From positions 219,003 through 283,002 of the forward strand of contig PLDA01000007.1 of assembly GCA_003134965.1 (NCBI GenBank): a stretch of 64,000 nt of DNA. The letters run 5' to 3'. Positions 8,135 through 16,357 of the stretch are shown here, one piece after another. The stretch is from Vulcanimicrobium winogradskyi. Its GTDB lineage: Bacteria > Vulcanimicrobiota > Vulcanimicrobiia > Vulcanimicrobiales > Vulcanimicrobiaceae. The first letter of the stretch is position 1, and each line of letters starts with the position of its first letter. A program made the translations under genes and the position numbers. The notes beneath the pieces are model-generated. The model saw nothing but the letters and a program-made list of their open reading frames with translations. It had not been told where the DNA came from and made no database searches.

Positions 8135-8845
8135 TCAGCGGGTCAGCGTGATCGAGCCGTTTACCGTTTCGAGGGCGAGCTTGCGGGCGCCGTCGCCGAG
8201 CGTCGCGTTCGCCCGGGCGCCGGGTCCGTAGCGAGGACGCTGCACGTCGACGCCTTCGGCGTTGATGCTGCCGGTCAGGGTGCGCGCGGCGAGCTCGACG
8301 CCGGTGCCGCGCGGCAGGGAGACGTCGATCGAGCCGTTCACCGTCTTCGCGGTCAGCGTGCCGCGCCCGTCCAAGATGCGCACGTGGACGGAGCCGTTCA
8401 CCGTCCGCGCAGCGCGCACGTCGCGGCCCTCGACGCGAACGCTTCCGTTGACCGTGCCGGCTTCCGTCATCCCGTCGTTCGTCACGTCGACCGAGCCGTT
8501 CACCGTCCGCGCGTCTACCGTCGCGCCGTGCGGAACGGTGATGTCGAAATCGACGGCCGTGTCGCTGCGGCTATTGCTCTCCGACGTGCGCCGTTCGTCG
8601 CAGCCGCGGTTCGCCTCCGGCGGATACCGCACGCACACGACGATCCCGTCGGGACGGTTCTCGACCTTGATCGCGACCTCGTTCGGATCGCTGCGCTCGG
8701 CGTGCTTGGTGGCGTGAATCGCGAGCCGATCGCCGGTGCGCACGCGCACCTCGCCGTTGACGTCGCGGATCGTCAGCGTCTGCCCGGGCCGGAGGGCTCC
8801 GTCGTACGCGAACGGGACGGAGGCGAGCGCCAAAACTAAAAACAT
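8135..8845 (-). CDS. secreted DUF4097-like beta-helix protein with TVNGS repeats
   Basis: A 236-residue protein with a short signal peptide (MFLVLALASVPFAYDG). Most of the mature part is a run of short beta-strand repeats marked by TVNGSV, TVNGSV, TVNGSV, TVNGSI, TLTGSI and TVNGSI at roughly 20-residue intervals, the signature of DUF4097/YvlB-like parallel beta-helical adhesin-type domains. The first third (DVNGEVRVRTGDRLAIHATK) has the same fold pattern. Two Cys in the centre could form a disulfide. The gene starts at ATG 8845 and is followed by no partner on the same strand. Function not known; proteins of this class are often linked to envelope stress in other bacteria. Confidence 0.7.
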   Translation of the reverse strand: MFLVLALASVPFAYDGALRPGQTLTIRDVNGEVRVRTGDRLAIHATKHAERSDPNEVAIKVENRPDGIVVCVRYPPEANRGCDERRTSESNSRSDTAVDFDITVPHGATVDARTVNGSVDVTNDGMTEAGTVNGSVRVEGRDVRAARTVNGSVHVRILDGRGTLTAKTVNGSIDVSLPRGTGVELAARTLTGSINAEGVDVQRPRYGPGARANATLGDGARKLALETVNGSITLTR

Positions 8846-8854
8846 AGTTATACG

Positions 8855-10216
8855 CTACGCCTCTTCCGGCGGACTGTCAAGCGGCGGCGCCGGCGGGTCG
8901 AAGCCGGCATCGTGCTCGGACTGGTGCTGGCCGCGCTCCGTGTAGAGCCGCAGCTCCGCGATGTCGCGCGGAAAGATCAGCCCGATCGTCCAGTCGAACG
9001 CGACCCGCACCTGGCGGTCGCGCCCCGGCAGCCGCGCCAGGTAGTAGGATCGCCACAGGAACCACGCGATGAAGCCGGTCAGCACGAAGCCGCCGGGAAG
9101 TTGCGCGACGCCGCGGCGGGCGCCGAGCGAGGCCATCGTTCCGAGCGAGCTGTAGCGGAACGGTTTCGTCGGTCTCCCGCGCAGCGTCGCCACGACGTTG
9201 TCGGCGAGCGCCGGGCCTTCGCGGATCGCATGCTGCGCCGTCGGCGGATACCAGGCGGACTTGTCGTTCTGGTCGCCGCCCGGTTTGGCCGGAATCCAAG
9301 CGCAATCGCCGAGCGCCCACACGCCCGGCGCGCCGATCGCCGACATATCGGGGTTCACCAGAATCCCGCCGTTGCGCGCGTGCGCAACACCGGCGAGCTC
9401 GCGCAGCACCGGCGAGGGACGAACGCCGGCGCTCCACACGACCGTCGAGCTCGGGATGATCGTCCCCGACTGCAGCGCGATCCCATGCTCGTCGATGCGC
9501 GTCACACCGTCGCCGATGATCAGCTCCACCTTGCGGCGCACGAGGTTGCGCGTCGTGTACCGCCCCATCGCCTCCGGCAGATCGGCGAGCAGCGACGTTC
9601 CGGCTTCGATCAAAATCATCCGAACGTCGTCGAGCCGCAGCGGCCGGTAGAACCTCACGATCGAATGGAAGAAGTCGACCAGCTCGCCGGCGCACTCGCA
9701 ACCGGTGTATCCACCGCCGACGACCGCGAAGGTGAGCAGCCGCTCGCGGCCGGGTCCGGGCGGCGTGACGACGGCCTGCTCGAGCGCGGCGATGATCCGA
9801 TTGCGCAGCGTCTCCGCGTCCTCGAGCGTCTTGAGCGGCAGCGTGTGCTCGGCGACGCCCGGGATCCCGAACGTCGATGTGACCGAGCCGAGGGCGAGCA
9901 CGAGCTGGTCGTACTCCAATCGCGTCACGTCGTCGGTGAGCGGATGCCGCGCCTCGACGGCGCGCGATGCGAGGTCGAGGCTCGCGATCTCACCCAGCAC
10001 GAACGTCGTGCGGCGCAGCTGCGTGCGGACCGGCGTGGCCACGTGGCGCGGCTCGAGCCCGCCGGAGCTAACCTCGGGGAGCATCGGCGTGAACAGCGTG
10101 AAGTTGTCGCGGCTGACGAGCGCGATCTCGGCTTCGTCGCGGCGCAGCTTCTTCTCCAGCCGCCGGGCGACCGCAACGCCGGCGAAGCCGCCGCCCAGGA
10201 CCACGATCTTGGTCAA
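8855..10216 (-). CDS. ndh: type II NADH dehydrogenase (NDH-2)
   Basis: About 453 residues. The FAD-binding Rossmann motif is at the N-terminus (KIVVLGGGFAGVAVARRLEK), the NADH-binding one near the middle (FAVVGGGYTGCECAGEL), and the second FAD motif is GVWALGDCAWIP; the C-terminal hydrophobic/amphipathic part (GFVLTGFIAWFLWRSYYLAR) would anchor it to the membrane. Reaction: NADH to quinone electron transfer without proton pumping. The best start is TTG at 10216, giving MTKIVVLGGG, with GGGAG seven bases upstream and overlapping the TGA of the 37-codon ORF before it. A GTG at 10255 would add 13 residues. It is the last gene of a coupled chain starting with the amidase at 11871. Confidence 0.85.
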   Translation of the reverse strand: MTKIVVLGGGFAGVAVARRLEKKLRRDEAEIALVSRDNFTLFTPMLPEVSSGGLEPRHVATPVRTQLRRTTFVLGEIASLDLASRAVEARHPLTDDVTRLEYDQLVLALGSVTSTFGIPGVAEHTLPLKTLEDAETLRNRIIAALEQAVVTPPGPGRERLLTFAVVGGGYTGCECAGELVDFFHSIVRFYRPLRLDDVRMILIEAGTSLLADLPEAMGRYTTRNLVRRKVELIIGDGVTRIDEHGIALQSGTIIPSSTVVWSAGVRPSPVLRELAGVAHARNGGILVNPDMSAIGAPGVWALGDCAWIPAKPGGDQNDKSAWYPPTAQHAIREGPALADNVVATLRGRPTKPFRYSSLGTMASLGARRGVAQLPGGFVLTGFIAWFLWRSYYLARLPGRDRQVRVAFDWTIGLIFPRDIAELRLYTERGQHQSEHDAGFDPPAPPLDSPPEEA

Positions 10217-10326
10217 TGTCGCACTCCCGTCCACGGCGTTACCCACGGATGCCACGTCATCGCAACGACCAGCGCGACGGCGAGCACGAGCAGCAGCCAG
10301 AGGGCCGCGTTCGCGAGCCTAGCCAC
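10213..10326 (-). CDS. 37-residue membrane peptide coupled to NDH-2
   Basis: A very short gene between the phosphotransferase and NDH-2: GTG start at 10326, TGA at 10215-10213. The product MARLANAALWLLLVLAVALV continues VAMTWHPWVTPWTG and ends VRH, a single membrane helix with a Trp-rich exit. Its start overlaps the upstream TAG by 8 bp (GTGGCTAG), and its stop overlaps the TTG of ndh (TTGA), so all three genes look translationally coupled. It may be a small subunit or assembly peptide of NDH-2, or merely a coupling ORF; function is inference from position. Confidence 0.5.
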   Translation of the reverse strand: MARLANAALWLLLVLAVALVVAMTWHPWVTPWTGVRH

Positions 10327-11269
10327 GCGCCGCCTCCCGGATCGACGCCGCGGCCGCCGCGATCTCCACGACGCGCGCGGCGTAGCGCGGCGCGCCGCCG
10401 ACGTCGCCGGGGACGCGCTCGCCGTGGCGCGTCACGACCAGCCACACCAGCGAGGCGGCGCGGCGCAGCATCGCTTCCGGCACGAGCTCGCGCTCGGCGT
10501 CCGCGAGCGGGGCTTCGGCGGCGTAGGCCGCGACGAGTTCCGCGATGCGCGCGACATCGAGCGACGCGTCGTCGTGCTCGCGCGCGAACTCGTCGAGCAG
10601 CGTGCCGAGATCGTAGACGCGCTCCGTCTCGTGGGCGAAGTCGAAGTCGATCAAGCCGCGGACCTCGCCGGCGCCGGCGGTCACGACGTTTCCCGGGTTC
10701 ACATCGCCGTGCACGATGACGTGGGGAAGCCCGCCGGCGAGCGGTGCGGCGCGCGCGGTCGCCGCGGTCGTCGCAGCGACGAGCGCGCTCCAATCGAGTG
10801 CGCGGCCGACGAGCGGATCGGCGGCGAGCCGCACGAACCGCTCGCGAAGCGCCGAGAAGCTGCCGACGAAACGCAGGCTCCGCATCCCGCCCGCGACGTG
10901 GACGTCGCGCACGGCGCGGTGAAAGCGCGCAAGCACACGTGCCGCCGCACGCGCCGTCGCCGGATCCCTGCGCCCGGTAACCCCGTCGACGAACGGGAAG
11001 ACCGCGGCGATCCCGCCGCCGGGGGCGATCGCGAGCGTGCGGCCCTCGCCATCGCGCAGCGGCGCGACGATCTCGTCCATCCGGGCCGCGGCGTGGGTCG
11101 CGACCGCGTGTTCGAACGCGATCTCAGCGGCAGTCACATGCAGTCGCCCGTACCGGCGCACGACAAACGTGCCGGACGCCGCGTCGACGCGCATCGTCTC
11201 GTTCGAGTAGCCGCCCTCGAGCGCGAACGCGTGCGCGCCCGCGATGTCGACCCCGAAGCTCGCCGCCAC
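10319..11269 (-). CDS. aminoglycoside phosphotransferase-fold kinase
   Basis: About 316 residues of the APH/choline kinase family. Visible are the N-lobe strand pattern (FALEGGYSNETMRVD, TFVVRRYG), the catalytic HGDVNPGN loop and the metal-binding IDFDFAH segment. The substrate is unknown; most environmental members phosphorylate small amines, sugars or homoserine rather than antibiotics. The start is uncertain: GTG at 11269 gives a slightly short N-terminus, while the conserved-looking LTEADALAVAAS stretch begins 8 codons earlier with CTG at 11293, which overlaps the amidase stop as CTGA. No ATG, GTG or TTG exists in frame near that point. Part of the amidase > kinase > peptide > NDH-2 chain. 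Confidence 0.75.
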   Translation of the reverse strand: MAASFGVDIAGAHAFALEGGYSNETMRVDAASGTFVVRRYGRLHVTAAEIAFEHAVATHAAARMDEIVAPLRDGEGRTLAIAPGGGIAAVFPFVDGVTGRRDPATARAAARVLARFHRAVRDVHVAGGMRSLRFVGSFSALRERFVRLAADPLVGRALDWSALVAATTAATARAAPLAGGLPHVIVHGDVNPGNVVTAGAGEVRGLIDFDFAHETERVYDLGTLLDEFAREHDDASLDVARIAELVAAYAAEAPLADAERELVPEAMLRRAASLVWLVVTRHGERVPGDVGGAPRYAARVVEIAAAAASIREAARG

Positions 11270-11289
11270 CGCGAGCGCATCCGCCTCGG

Positions 11290-11871
11290 TCAGCGTGGGC
11301 GCACGATCAGCGCGGCGATGCGCTCGCGGAACCAGTCGCCGGCGCGCGTCGCCTCCGCCGGTTCGAGCGGCGCGGGCGACGGGCGCAGCCGGGCGATGTC
11401 CCAGCGCTGGTGACCCGGTCCGGCACCGAAGTAGCCGTCGGCGAGCGCGGCTTCCGCGTGGGTGCGGATCGCGGCGGCGTCGATCCCGTAGAACGCGGCC
11501 AGCGTCGCGGCGACCTCGCACATCCCGTCGAGCTGCGCGACGGTGAGCGGACTCGGGCCGAAGTCCGACGGCGTCGCACCGCGCATCGCCGCGATCGAGA
11601 TCCCGAGCGCCCACGAGTTGCGCCCGCTCGTATGCGCGGCGTACGGGAGCGCCGGATCGCGGCGGACGTCGCGCATGTTCTCGCGCAGGTCGTGGGTGTG
11701 GTGGACGACCACGTCGTCCGGGCGGGCGATGCAGAAGTGATAGGCCGCAAAGACCTCGTCGTAGCCGTACGCCGTCCAGTGGAGGTAGATCGAGCGAACC
11801 TCCCCGTCCGGCAAAACCGGCCGCCATCCACGGAGCGGGACGGGTGGAGCGAGAACTAGCGGCTGATGCAT
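11290..11871 (-). CDS. N-acetylmuramoyl-L-alanine amidase-like protein (Amidase_2)
   Basis: About 193 residues. The pattern IYLHWTA...YHFCI...HTHDLRENM with a later THAEAA...RWDI resembles the zinc-dependent Amidase_2/PGRP fold, in which two His and a third His or Cys bind zinc (here His in LHWTA and His in THAEA are candidates). It would cleave the bond between MurNAc and L-Ala in peptidoglycan. No signal peptide is visible with the ATG at 11871. Its ATG and that of the divergent M50 gene share the palindrome ATGCAT (11866-11871), so neither gene has a conventional leader unless the M50 gene starts at a later ATG. Confidence 0.7.
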   Translation of the reverse strand: MHQPLVLAPPVPLRGWRPVLPDGEVRSIYLHWTAYGYDEVFAAYHFCIARPDDVVVHHTHDLRENMRDVRRDPALPYAAHTSGRNSWALGISIAAMRGATPSDFGPSPLTVAQLDGMCEVAATLAAFYGIDAAAIRTHAEAALADGYFGAGPGHQRWDIARLRPSPAPLEPAEATRAGDWFRERIAALIVRPR

Positions 11872-12732
11872 GACGACGACCGGCCCGAGCACCCGGGGGT
11901 GCCGGCGGAGCCGCAGCTGCCGGTGCAGCAGCAACCGAACCCGATGAAGCGCGGAGCTTCAGCCGCCGGCGGATTCCTCGTCGCTCTGGCCCTGTTCTGG
12001 ACAAAAATCAAGCTGGTGCTCGGCGTTCTCTTCGGCCTCAAGTGGCTGCTGCTGGCGCCGAAGCTCCTGCTCAGCTTCGGGTCGATCTTTGTTTCTCTCT
12101 GGTTCTACGCGATCTTGTTCGGCTGGAAGTTCGGCGTCGTCTTCGTCCTGCAGATCCTCGTCCACGAGATGGGCCACTATCTGACCTTCCGCAACTACGG
12201 GGTCCCGGTCTCGCTGCCGATGTTCATCCCGGGCCTCGGCGCGTTCGTCAGCTCGCCGATGACCGAAGACCCGGCGCGTAACGCGGTTGCGGCGTTAATG
12301 GGTCCGATCTTCGGGGTCGGTGCGGCGACGGTGTGCTGGGGCTACGGACTCTTCACCGGCGAGCCGTTCTGGATCGCCGCGGCCTACGTCGGCTTCTTCC
12401 TGAACCTCTTCAACCTGATCCCGGCGTACCCGTTCGACGGCGGGCGCGTCGCGGGCGCGATCGACGGGCGGATCTGGCTGGTCGGCGCGGCACTGCTGGT
12501 CGGCTTCGTCGTGCTGACACACAACTTCAGCCCGTTCATGCTGCTGATCGTGGCGTTCGTGCTGATCTCGTCGATCCCGCGCGGGATTGCGGCGTGGCGC
12601 GGCCAGGTCGATCCGCGCGAGCACATCGCCGCGCCGATGCAGCGCGTGCTGATGGCGATCGGATACTTCGGGCTGATCGCGATCGCGGTCGCCGGGGCCG
12701 CGGCGACGGTATCGCAGCGTGCGGCCGGATGA
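11866..12732 (+). CDS. site-2 protease family (M50) membrane metalloprotease
   Basis: A 288-residue polytopic membrane protein with the intramembrane protease motifs HEMGH (around residue 100) and NLIPAYPFDGG (around 185-195), the third zinc ligand being the Asp of the second motif. Six or so hydrophobic segments surround them. It likely cleaves membrane substrates such as anti-sigma factors or remnant signal peptides. ATG at 11866 gives a Pro/Gln-rich cytosolic tail; ATG at 11944 (MKRGASAAGG) is a plausible shorter start that would leave 72 bp for control signals. Stop overlaps the next gene start (ATGA at 12729-12732). Confidence 0.85.
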   Translation: MHDDDRPEHPGVPAEPQLPVQQQPNPMKRGASAAGGFLVALALFWTKIKLVLGVLFGLKWLLLAPKLLLSFGSIFVSLWFYAILFGWKFGVVFVLQILVHEMGHYLTFRNYGVPVSLPMFIPGLGAFVSSPMTEDPARNAVAALMGPIFGVGAATVCWGYGLFTGEPFWIAAAYVGFFLNLFNLIPAYPFDGGRVAGAIDGRIWLVGAALLVGFVVLTHNFSPFMLLIVAFVLISSIPRGIAAWRGQVDPREHIAAPMQRVLMAIGYFGLIAIAVAGAAATVSQRAAG

Positions 12733-13307
12733 GCCCCTCGACAGGCTCAGGACAGGCCGATGACGACGCTCCCGACTTCGCGATGCGCCGCGCGGTCGAG
12801 ATCCTGGCGTCGATCTACGAGCAGAACCGCGCGCGGCGCAACGTCCCGCCCGCACCGCTCGACCGGCCGGTGGTCCTCACGACCGAACGGCTCGTGTTCG
12901 CGCTCGGAACGACGACCCGAGCGGAGGTGGAGCGCGCCTTCGGGGTCGCGTTCTCGTACCCGATGCGCGGCTGGCACACGTACGCCGCTCGAGAGGACGG
13001 GGGGCGGAACTTTCTCTCGCTGTTCTACGCCGACGGCACGCTGGTCGCGCTCGAATACTACGTGCCCAAAGCCGATCGCGCGCCGGGGCTCGCCGCGCGC
13101 GACTACGGCGCACTGCGGCTCTCCCCCGGAGACGTCGCGCTCGGCGCGACGACCGGCTCGCTCGACCCGCGGTACGTCGTCGCCGTCGGCGGTCCCGCAC
13201 CGATCGTGTACGCCGAGGCGTACGAAGCGCGCTTCCCGGGCGGCGTCGCGTACGTGATGGGCAACGCCGGACGGATCGAACGTTTGGGACTCTACGCTGC
13301 GACGTGA
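12729..13307 (+). CDS. hypothetical protein downstream of M50 protease
   Basis: A 192-residue soluble protein of unknown family. After an N-terminal stretch coded by a dispersed repeat (STGSGQ, from 12734-12755) comes a helix (FAMRRAVEILASIYEQNRAR) and then alternating strands: LTTERLVFALGTTTRAEVER, NFLSLFYADGTLVALEYY, and two repeats of about 20 residues (DYGALRLSPGDVALGATTGS, ALxYVVAVGG-like). Start ATG overlaps the protease stop as ATGA; an alternative ATG at 12783 (MRRAVEIL) lies just past the repeat and may be the ancestral start. It overlaps the following gene by 11 bp. No catalytic motif seen. Confidence 0.65.
   Translation: MSPSTGSGQADDDAPDFAMRRAVEILASIYEQNRARRNVPPAPLDRPVVLTTERLVFALGTTTRAEVERAFGVAFSYPMRGWHTYAAREDGGRNFLSLFYADGTLVALEYYVPKADRAPGLAARDYGALRLSPGDVALGATTGSLDPRYVVAVGGPAPIVYAEAYEARFPGGVAYVMGNAGRIERLGLYAAT
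12734..12755 (+). repeat. dispersed repeat copy, translated in frame
   Basis: CCCCTCGACAGGCTCAGG plus ACAG, a copy of the short repeat found throughout the window, here read as PSTGSGQ at the N-terminus of the gene starting at 12729. Confidence 0.7.
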
Positions 13308-14727
13308 GCTCGCGCTCGCGGGCGCGCTGATCGCGCTCGCAGCGGCGTTCACGCTCTTTCGCCCGCCCCCGACCCAAGGACCGTTCGCGCGCGACTTCGA
13401 GGCGTACTACGCGGCGGGCGCGACGTGGAACGCCGGCGGCGACCCGTGGTCGCGTGAGGTCTGGAAGGTCGAACGCACGATCGACGGAGTCGACGCATCG
13501 CGCGAGGAGCTGCTGCCGTACGTCGGCCCGGCCGCCGCGCTCCCGCTGTACGGCGCGCTCGCGCGGCTGCCGCACGTGGTCGCGGTGCGCGTGTGGACCG
13601 CGCTGCTCATCGCTTCGGCATGCGCGTTCGTCCTCGCGGCGCTCGGGCTGGCGCGCACGCGCCGTTGGACCGCGCTCGCGGGAGCGCTGCTGCTCGGGAT
13701 CGCGAGCGGGCCGGAGACGAGCGCGATCGCGCTCGGACAGGTCGCGCTGATCGCCGCAGCGGCGATCGCGTGCGCGCTCCTCGCGTTCGAGCGACGTGCG
13801 CTCGCGGCCGGCGCGGTCGCCACGCTGGTGGCGGCGCTGCAGCCGAACCTTGCCATCGCCCTGATCGCGCGCCTGCGCGACCGCTCGGCGCTCGCCGGCG
13901 CTTCGCTCGCCGCGCTCGCGTTCGCAGCGCTCACGCTGGCCGCCGGCGGCGGCGTACCCGGGGTTCGCGCGTACCTGCACCGGCTGGCGGAGCACGGTGC
14001 CGCGGAGAGGTTCGTCGCGATCCAGCACACGCCGGCCGCGATCGCCTGGGCGTTCGGCGCACCCGGCGACCTCGCGCTGATCGCCGAAACGCTGTGCGCG
14101 CTTGCGGTCATCGCGATCACGATCGCGGCGACCGTCCGCGCGCAGCTCGACACGCTCGACGGAACGCTGCTCGCGCTCGCCGCGCTCCCGCTCGCAGTTC
14201 CGTTCTTCCACGAGCACGACTTCGTCGTCGAGCTGCTGCCCCTAACCGTGCTCGCGATCCGCGGCCGCGGTGCGGCGCCGGTATTGACCGCGCTCGCCGC
14301 GGCGCTGATCTGCGTGAACTGGCTCAACCTCGCCCAGCGGCCCGAGGCCGCCGCACAGACGGTCGCGCTGGGCCTGGCGGCCGCGTGCGGCTACGTGCTG
14401 CTCGGGCCGGCCCTTCGACAAGCTCAGGATGACACGCGCTTGACGCGCGCAGACCTCCTGCCGTTCGCCGCCGTCATCGCGCTGGCGTGCGTCGCCGTCC
14501 CGCTCGGCCATGCCCATCCGGCGCCCGTCTGGCCCGACGGGCTGCCCGCCGGCTACCGCGCACCGGCGCACGCGGACGCCAGCGCCGTGTGGGCCGACGA
14601 GCAGCGCATCGCGGGTCTCGAAACGCGGCAGCCCGTGTGGGGCGCGCTGCGTGCGCTCCCCCTCGCGGGCTGCATCGTGCTCGGCATCGCCGTCGTCCGC
14701 TCCGGACGCCGCCGCACCGCGGGTTAA
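13297..14727 (+). CDS. GT87/DUF2029-like membrane glycosyltransferase, CTG start
   Basis: About 476 residues, eleven or more hydrophobic segments. The N-terminus, RRELALAGALIALAAAFTLF then RDFEAYYAAGATWNAGGDPW, has the DFxxYYxA...GxxPY pattern of GT87/DUF2029 polyprenyl-phosphate-mannose/arabinose-dependent transferases, with the acidic residues after the first helix. There is no ATG, GTG or TTG in frame between an upstream TGA near 13254 and the GTG at 13576, which would delete the first helix and catalytic loop. CTG at 13297, preceded by GGGA at seven bases, restores them, so I call it as the start. It overlaps the previous gene by 11 bp. A dispersed repeat (14411-14434) is translated as ALRQAQDD in a loop near residue 372. 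Confidence 0.75.
   Translation: MRRELALAGALIALAAAFTLFRPPPTQGPFARDFEAYYAAGATWNAGGDPWSREVWKVERTIDGVDASREELLPYVGPAAALPLYGALARLPHVVAVRVWTALLIASACAFVLAALGLARTRRWTALAGALLLGIASGPETSAIALGQVALIAAAAIACALLAFERRALAAGAVATLVAALQPNLAIALIARLRDRSALAGASLAALAFAALTLAAGGGVPGVRAYLHRLAEHGAAERFVAIQHTPAAIAWAFGAPGDLALIAETLCALAVIAITIAATVRAQLDTLDGTLLALAALPLAVPFFHEHDFVVELLPLTVLAIRGRGAAPVLTALAAALICVNWLNLAQRPEAAAQTVALGLAAACGYVLLGPALRQAQDDTRLTRADLLPFAAVIALACVAVPLGHAHPAPVWPDGLPAGYRAPAHADASAVWADEQRIAGLETRQPVWGALRALPLAGCIVLGIAVVRSGRRRTAG
14411..14434 (+). repeat. dispersed repeat copy inside the GT87-like gene
   Basis: CCCTTCGACAAGCTCAGG followed by ATGACA, read in frame as ALRQAQDD between two hydrophobic segments of the membrane protein. 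Confidence 0.75.
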
Positions 14728-16340
14728 ATATCGACGTTCATGAAGTTGTCGAACGGCGTCGCGGTGTTGGGGTGCCAGGCGGTGAGATCGCGGTTGTAGA
14801 CGTGCACGTTCTCCTGGATGAACAGCACGACGTACGGAACCTCGTCGTCGATGATCTTGAGCGCCTGGGCGGCGATCGCCTTGCGCTTCTGCTCGTCGTA
14901 GGTGACTTTTTGCTCCTGTAGCAGCTTCTCCAGCCGCGGATCGCAGAGCCGCGTTATGTTCTGTCCCTGCGGCGGCATAAGGGTGCACGAGTTGAACGGG
15001 TTGAGGTCGGCGTCGGGCGTCATCTGCCAGCCGAACGCCGTCACGTCGAACTTGCCGTCGTACGCGATCCCGCCGCGGAGTTGGAAGAACAGCGCCACGT
15101 TGTAGTGCTTCACGTCGAACGCGACCCCGGCTTGCTCCCACATGCTGCGGATCAGCTCGATCCGCGAGTCGGCGTCCGGGCTCCCCGACACGGTCGCCCA
15201 CTCGAGGCTCAGGCGGACGCCGTTTTTCGCGCGGATCCCGTCCGCACCGCGCTTCCAGCCGGCGTCGTCGAGCATGCGGTTCGCCTTGGCGAGATCGAAG
15301 CCGACGAAGGGCAGCGTCGTCGCGAGCGGCAGCGCCGGCGAGATCGAACTCTCTTGCACGATTCCGATTCCGTGGCTGATCTTCTGCTGCATCGCCGGCC
15401 GGTCGAGCGCGAGGCGCAGCGCCGCCCGCACCGCGCGGTCGCGCAGCGCGGGATGCGTCGTGTTGAAGTCGAGATGCTGGTAGAGCGCGCCCGGCGCGCG
15501 AACATACGCCACGGTCTTGAGCGCCATCGCGCGGCCGGCGAACGCCGGCGGAACGTACGCCCACAGATCGACTTCGCCCGTCTCGAGCTGCGTGAGCAGT
15601 GTGTTGCGATCGGGGATGATCTTGTAGACTACCTTCTCCAACGCCGGCTTGCCGCGCCAGTAGTAGGGATTGGCTTCGAGCGTAACGTGGTCGGCACGAA
15701 CCCACTCGACGTAGCGGAACGGCCCGATACCGACCGGCTTGCTGTTGTACGGCGCGTTGTTGATGTTCGGCAACGAGGCGAGGACGTGCTTCGGAAGAAT
15801 GCACGGGTTCGCGCCGGCCGAGCCGAAGAAGGTCGGCAGATAGCCCGAGTACGGCTTTTTCAAATGGAAAACGACCGTGTACTTGTCGGGCTCGTCGATT
15901 CTCGCGATCAGGTCCCAGCCGTCGCGCCCGACCTCGTTGTTCGCCGGATTGTTGACCGCATTCGTCGACCACACCACGTCGTCGGCGTCGAACGGCGCGC
16001 CGTCGGACCACTTCACATTCCGGCGGAGGTGCCAGGTGATCGTGCGGCCGTCCCGGCTGATCCCGCCGTTTGCCTGCGTCGGAACCACCGTCGCGAGCTC
16101 GGGAACAGGTCTGTTGTCACGGCCGTAGCGCACGAGATATGCCATCGTGAGCTGCGAAAGGTTGCCCAGCGTGATCGCGGTCGCGAGATGCGGGTTCAGG
16201 GTGTCGAAGTCTTGCGTGTCGCCGACGCGCAGCACATGCGGAATCGTGAACGGGTTCACCCGGTCTCGCGCCGCGGCACCCGCGTTGGCGAAACCGGTGA
16301 GCAGGGTCGCCGACAGCGCGACGGCAAGAGTCTTCTTCAC
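14724..16340 (-). CDS. family 5 extracellular solute-binding protein, fourth of four
   Basis: About 538 residues with a signal peptide (MKKTLAVALSATLLTGFANA) and the SBP_bac_5 layout: GDTQDFDTLNPHL near the N-terminus, ISRDGRTITWHLRRNVKWSD, PYNSKPVGIGPFRYVEW, and IPDRNTLLTQLETGEVDLW. Such proteins deliver peptides, nickel, opines or heme to ABC permeases. I used the GTG at 16340 (second of two closely spaced GTGs; the other is 16355), 17 bp after the previous stop. It is the last gene of an operon of seven that has no ABC permease or ATPase. No lipobox Cys, unlike the paralogues at 16358 and 19631. TAA stop faces the GT87-like gene with a 4-bp overlap. Confidence 0.85.
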   Translation of the reverse strand: MKKTLAVALSATLLTGFANAGAAARDRVNPFTIPHVLRVGDTQDFDTLNPHLATAITLGNLSQLTMAYLVRYGRDNRPVPELATVVPTQANGGISRDGRTITWHLRRNVKWSDGAPFDADDVVWSTNAVNNPANNEVGRDGWDLIARIDEPDKYTVVFHLKKPYSGYLPTFFGSAGANPCILPKHVLASLPNINNAPYNSKPVGIGPFRYVEWVRADHVTLEANPYYWRGKPALEKVVYKIIPDRNTLLTQLETGEVDLWAYVPPAFAGRAMALKTVAYVRAPGALYQHLDFNTTHPALRDRAVRAALRLALDRPAMQQKISHGIGIVQESSISPALPLATTLPFVGFDLAKANRMLDDAGWKRGADGIRAKNGVRLSLEWATVSGSPDADSRIELIRSMWEQAGVAFDVKHYNVALFFQLRGGIAYDGKFDVTAFGWQMTPDADLNPFNSCTLMPPQGQNITRLCDPRLEKLLQEQKVTYDEQKRKAIAAQALKIIDDEVPYVVLFIQENVHVYNRDLTAWHPNTATPFDNFMNVDI

Positions 16341-16357
16341 TGAGCTTTCGCTCACCG

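Noticed and set aside
8912..11413. 833-codon plus-strand frame opposite NDH-2 and phosphotransferase
   Set aside because: Shadow of the minus-strand genes, no domain recognisable.
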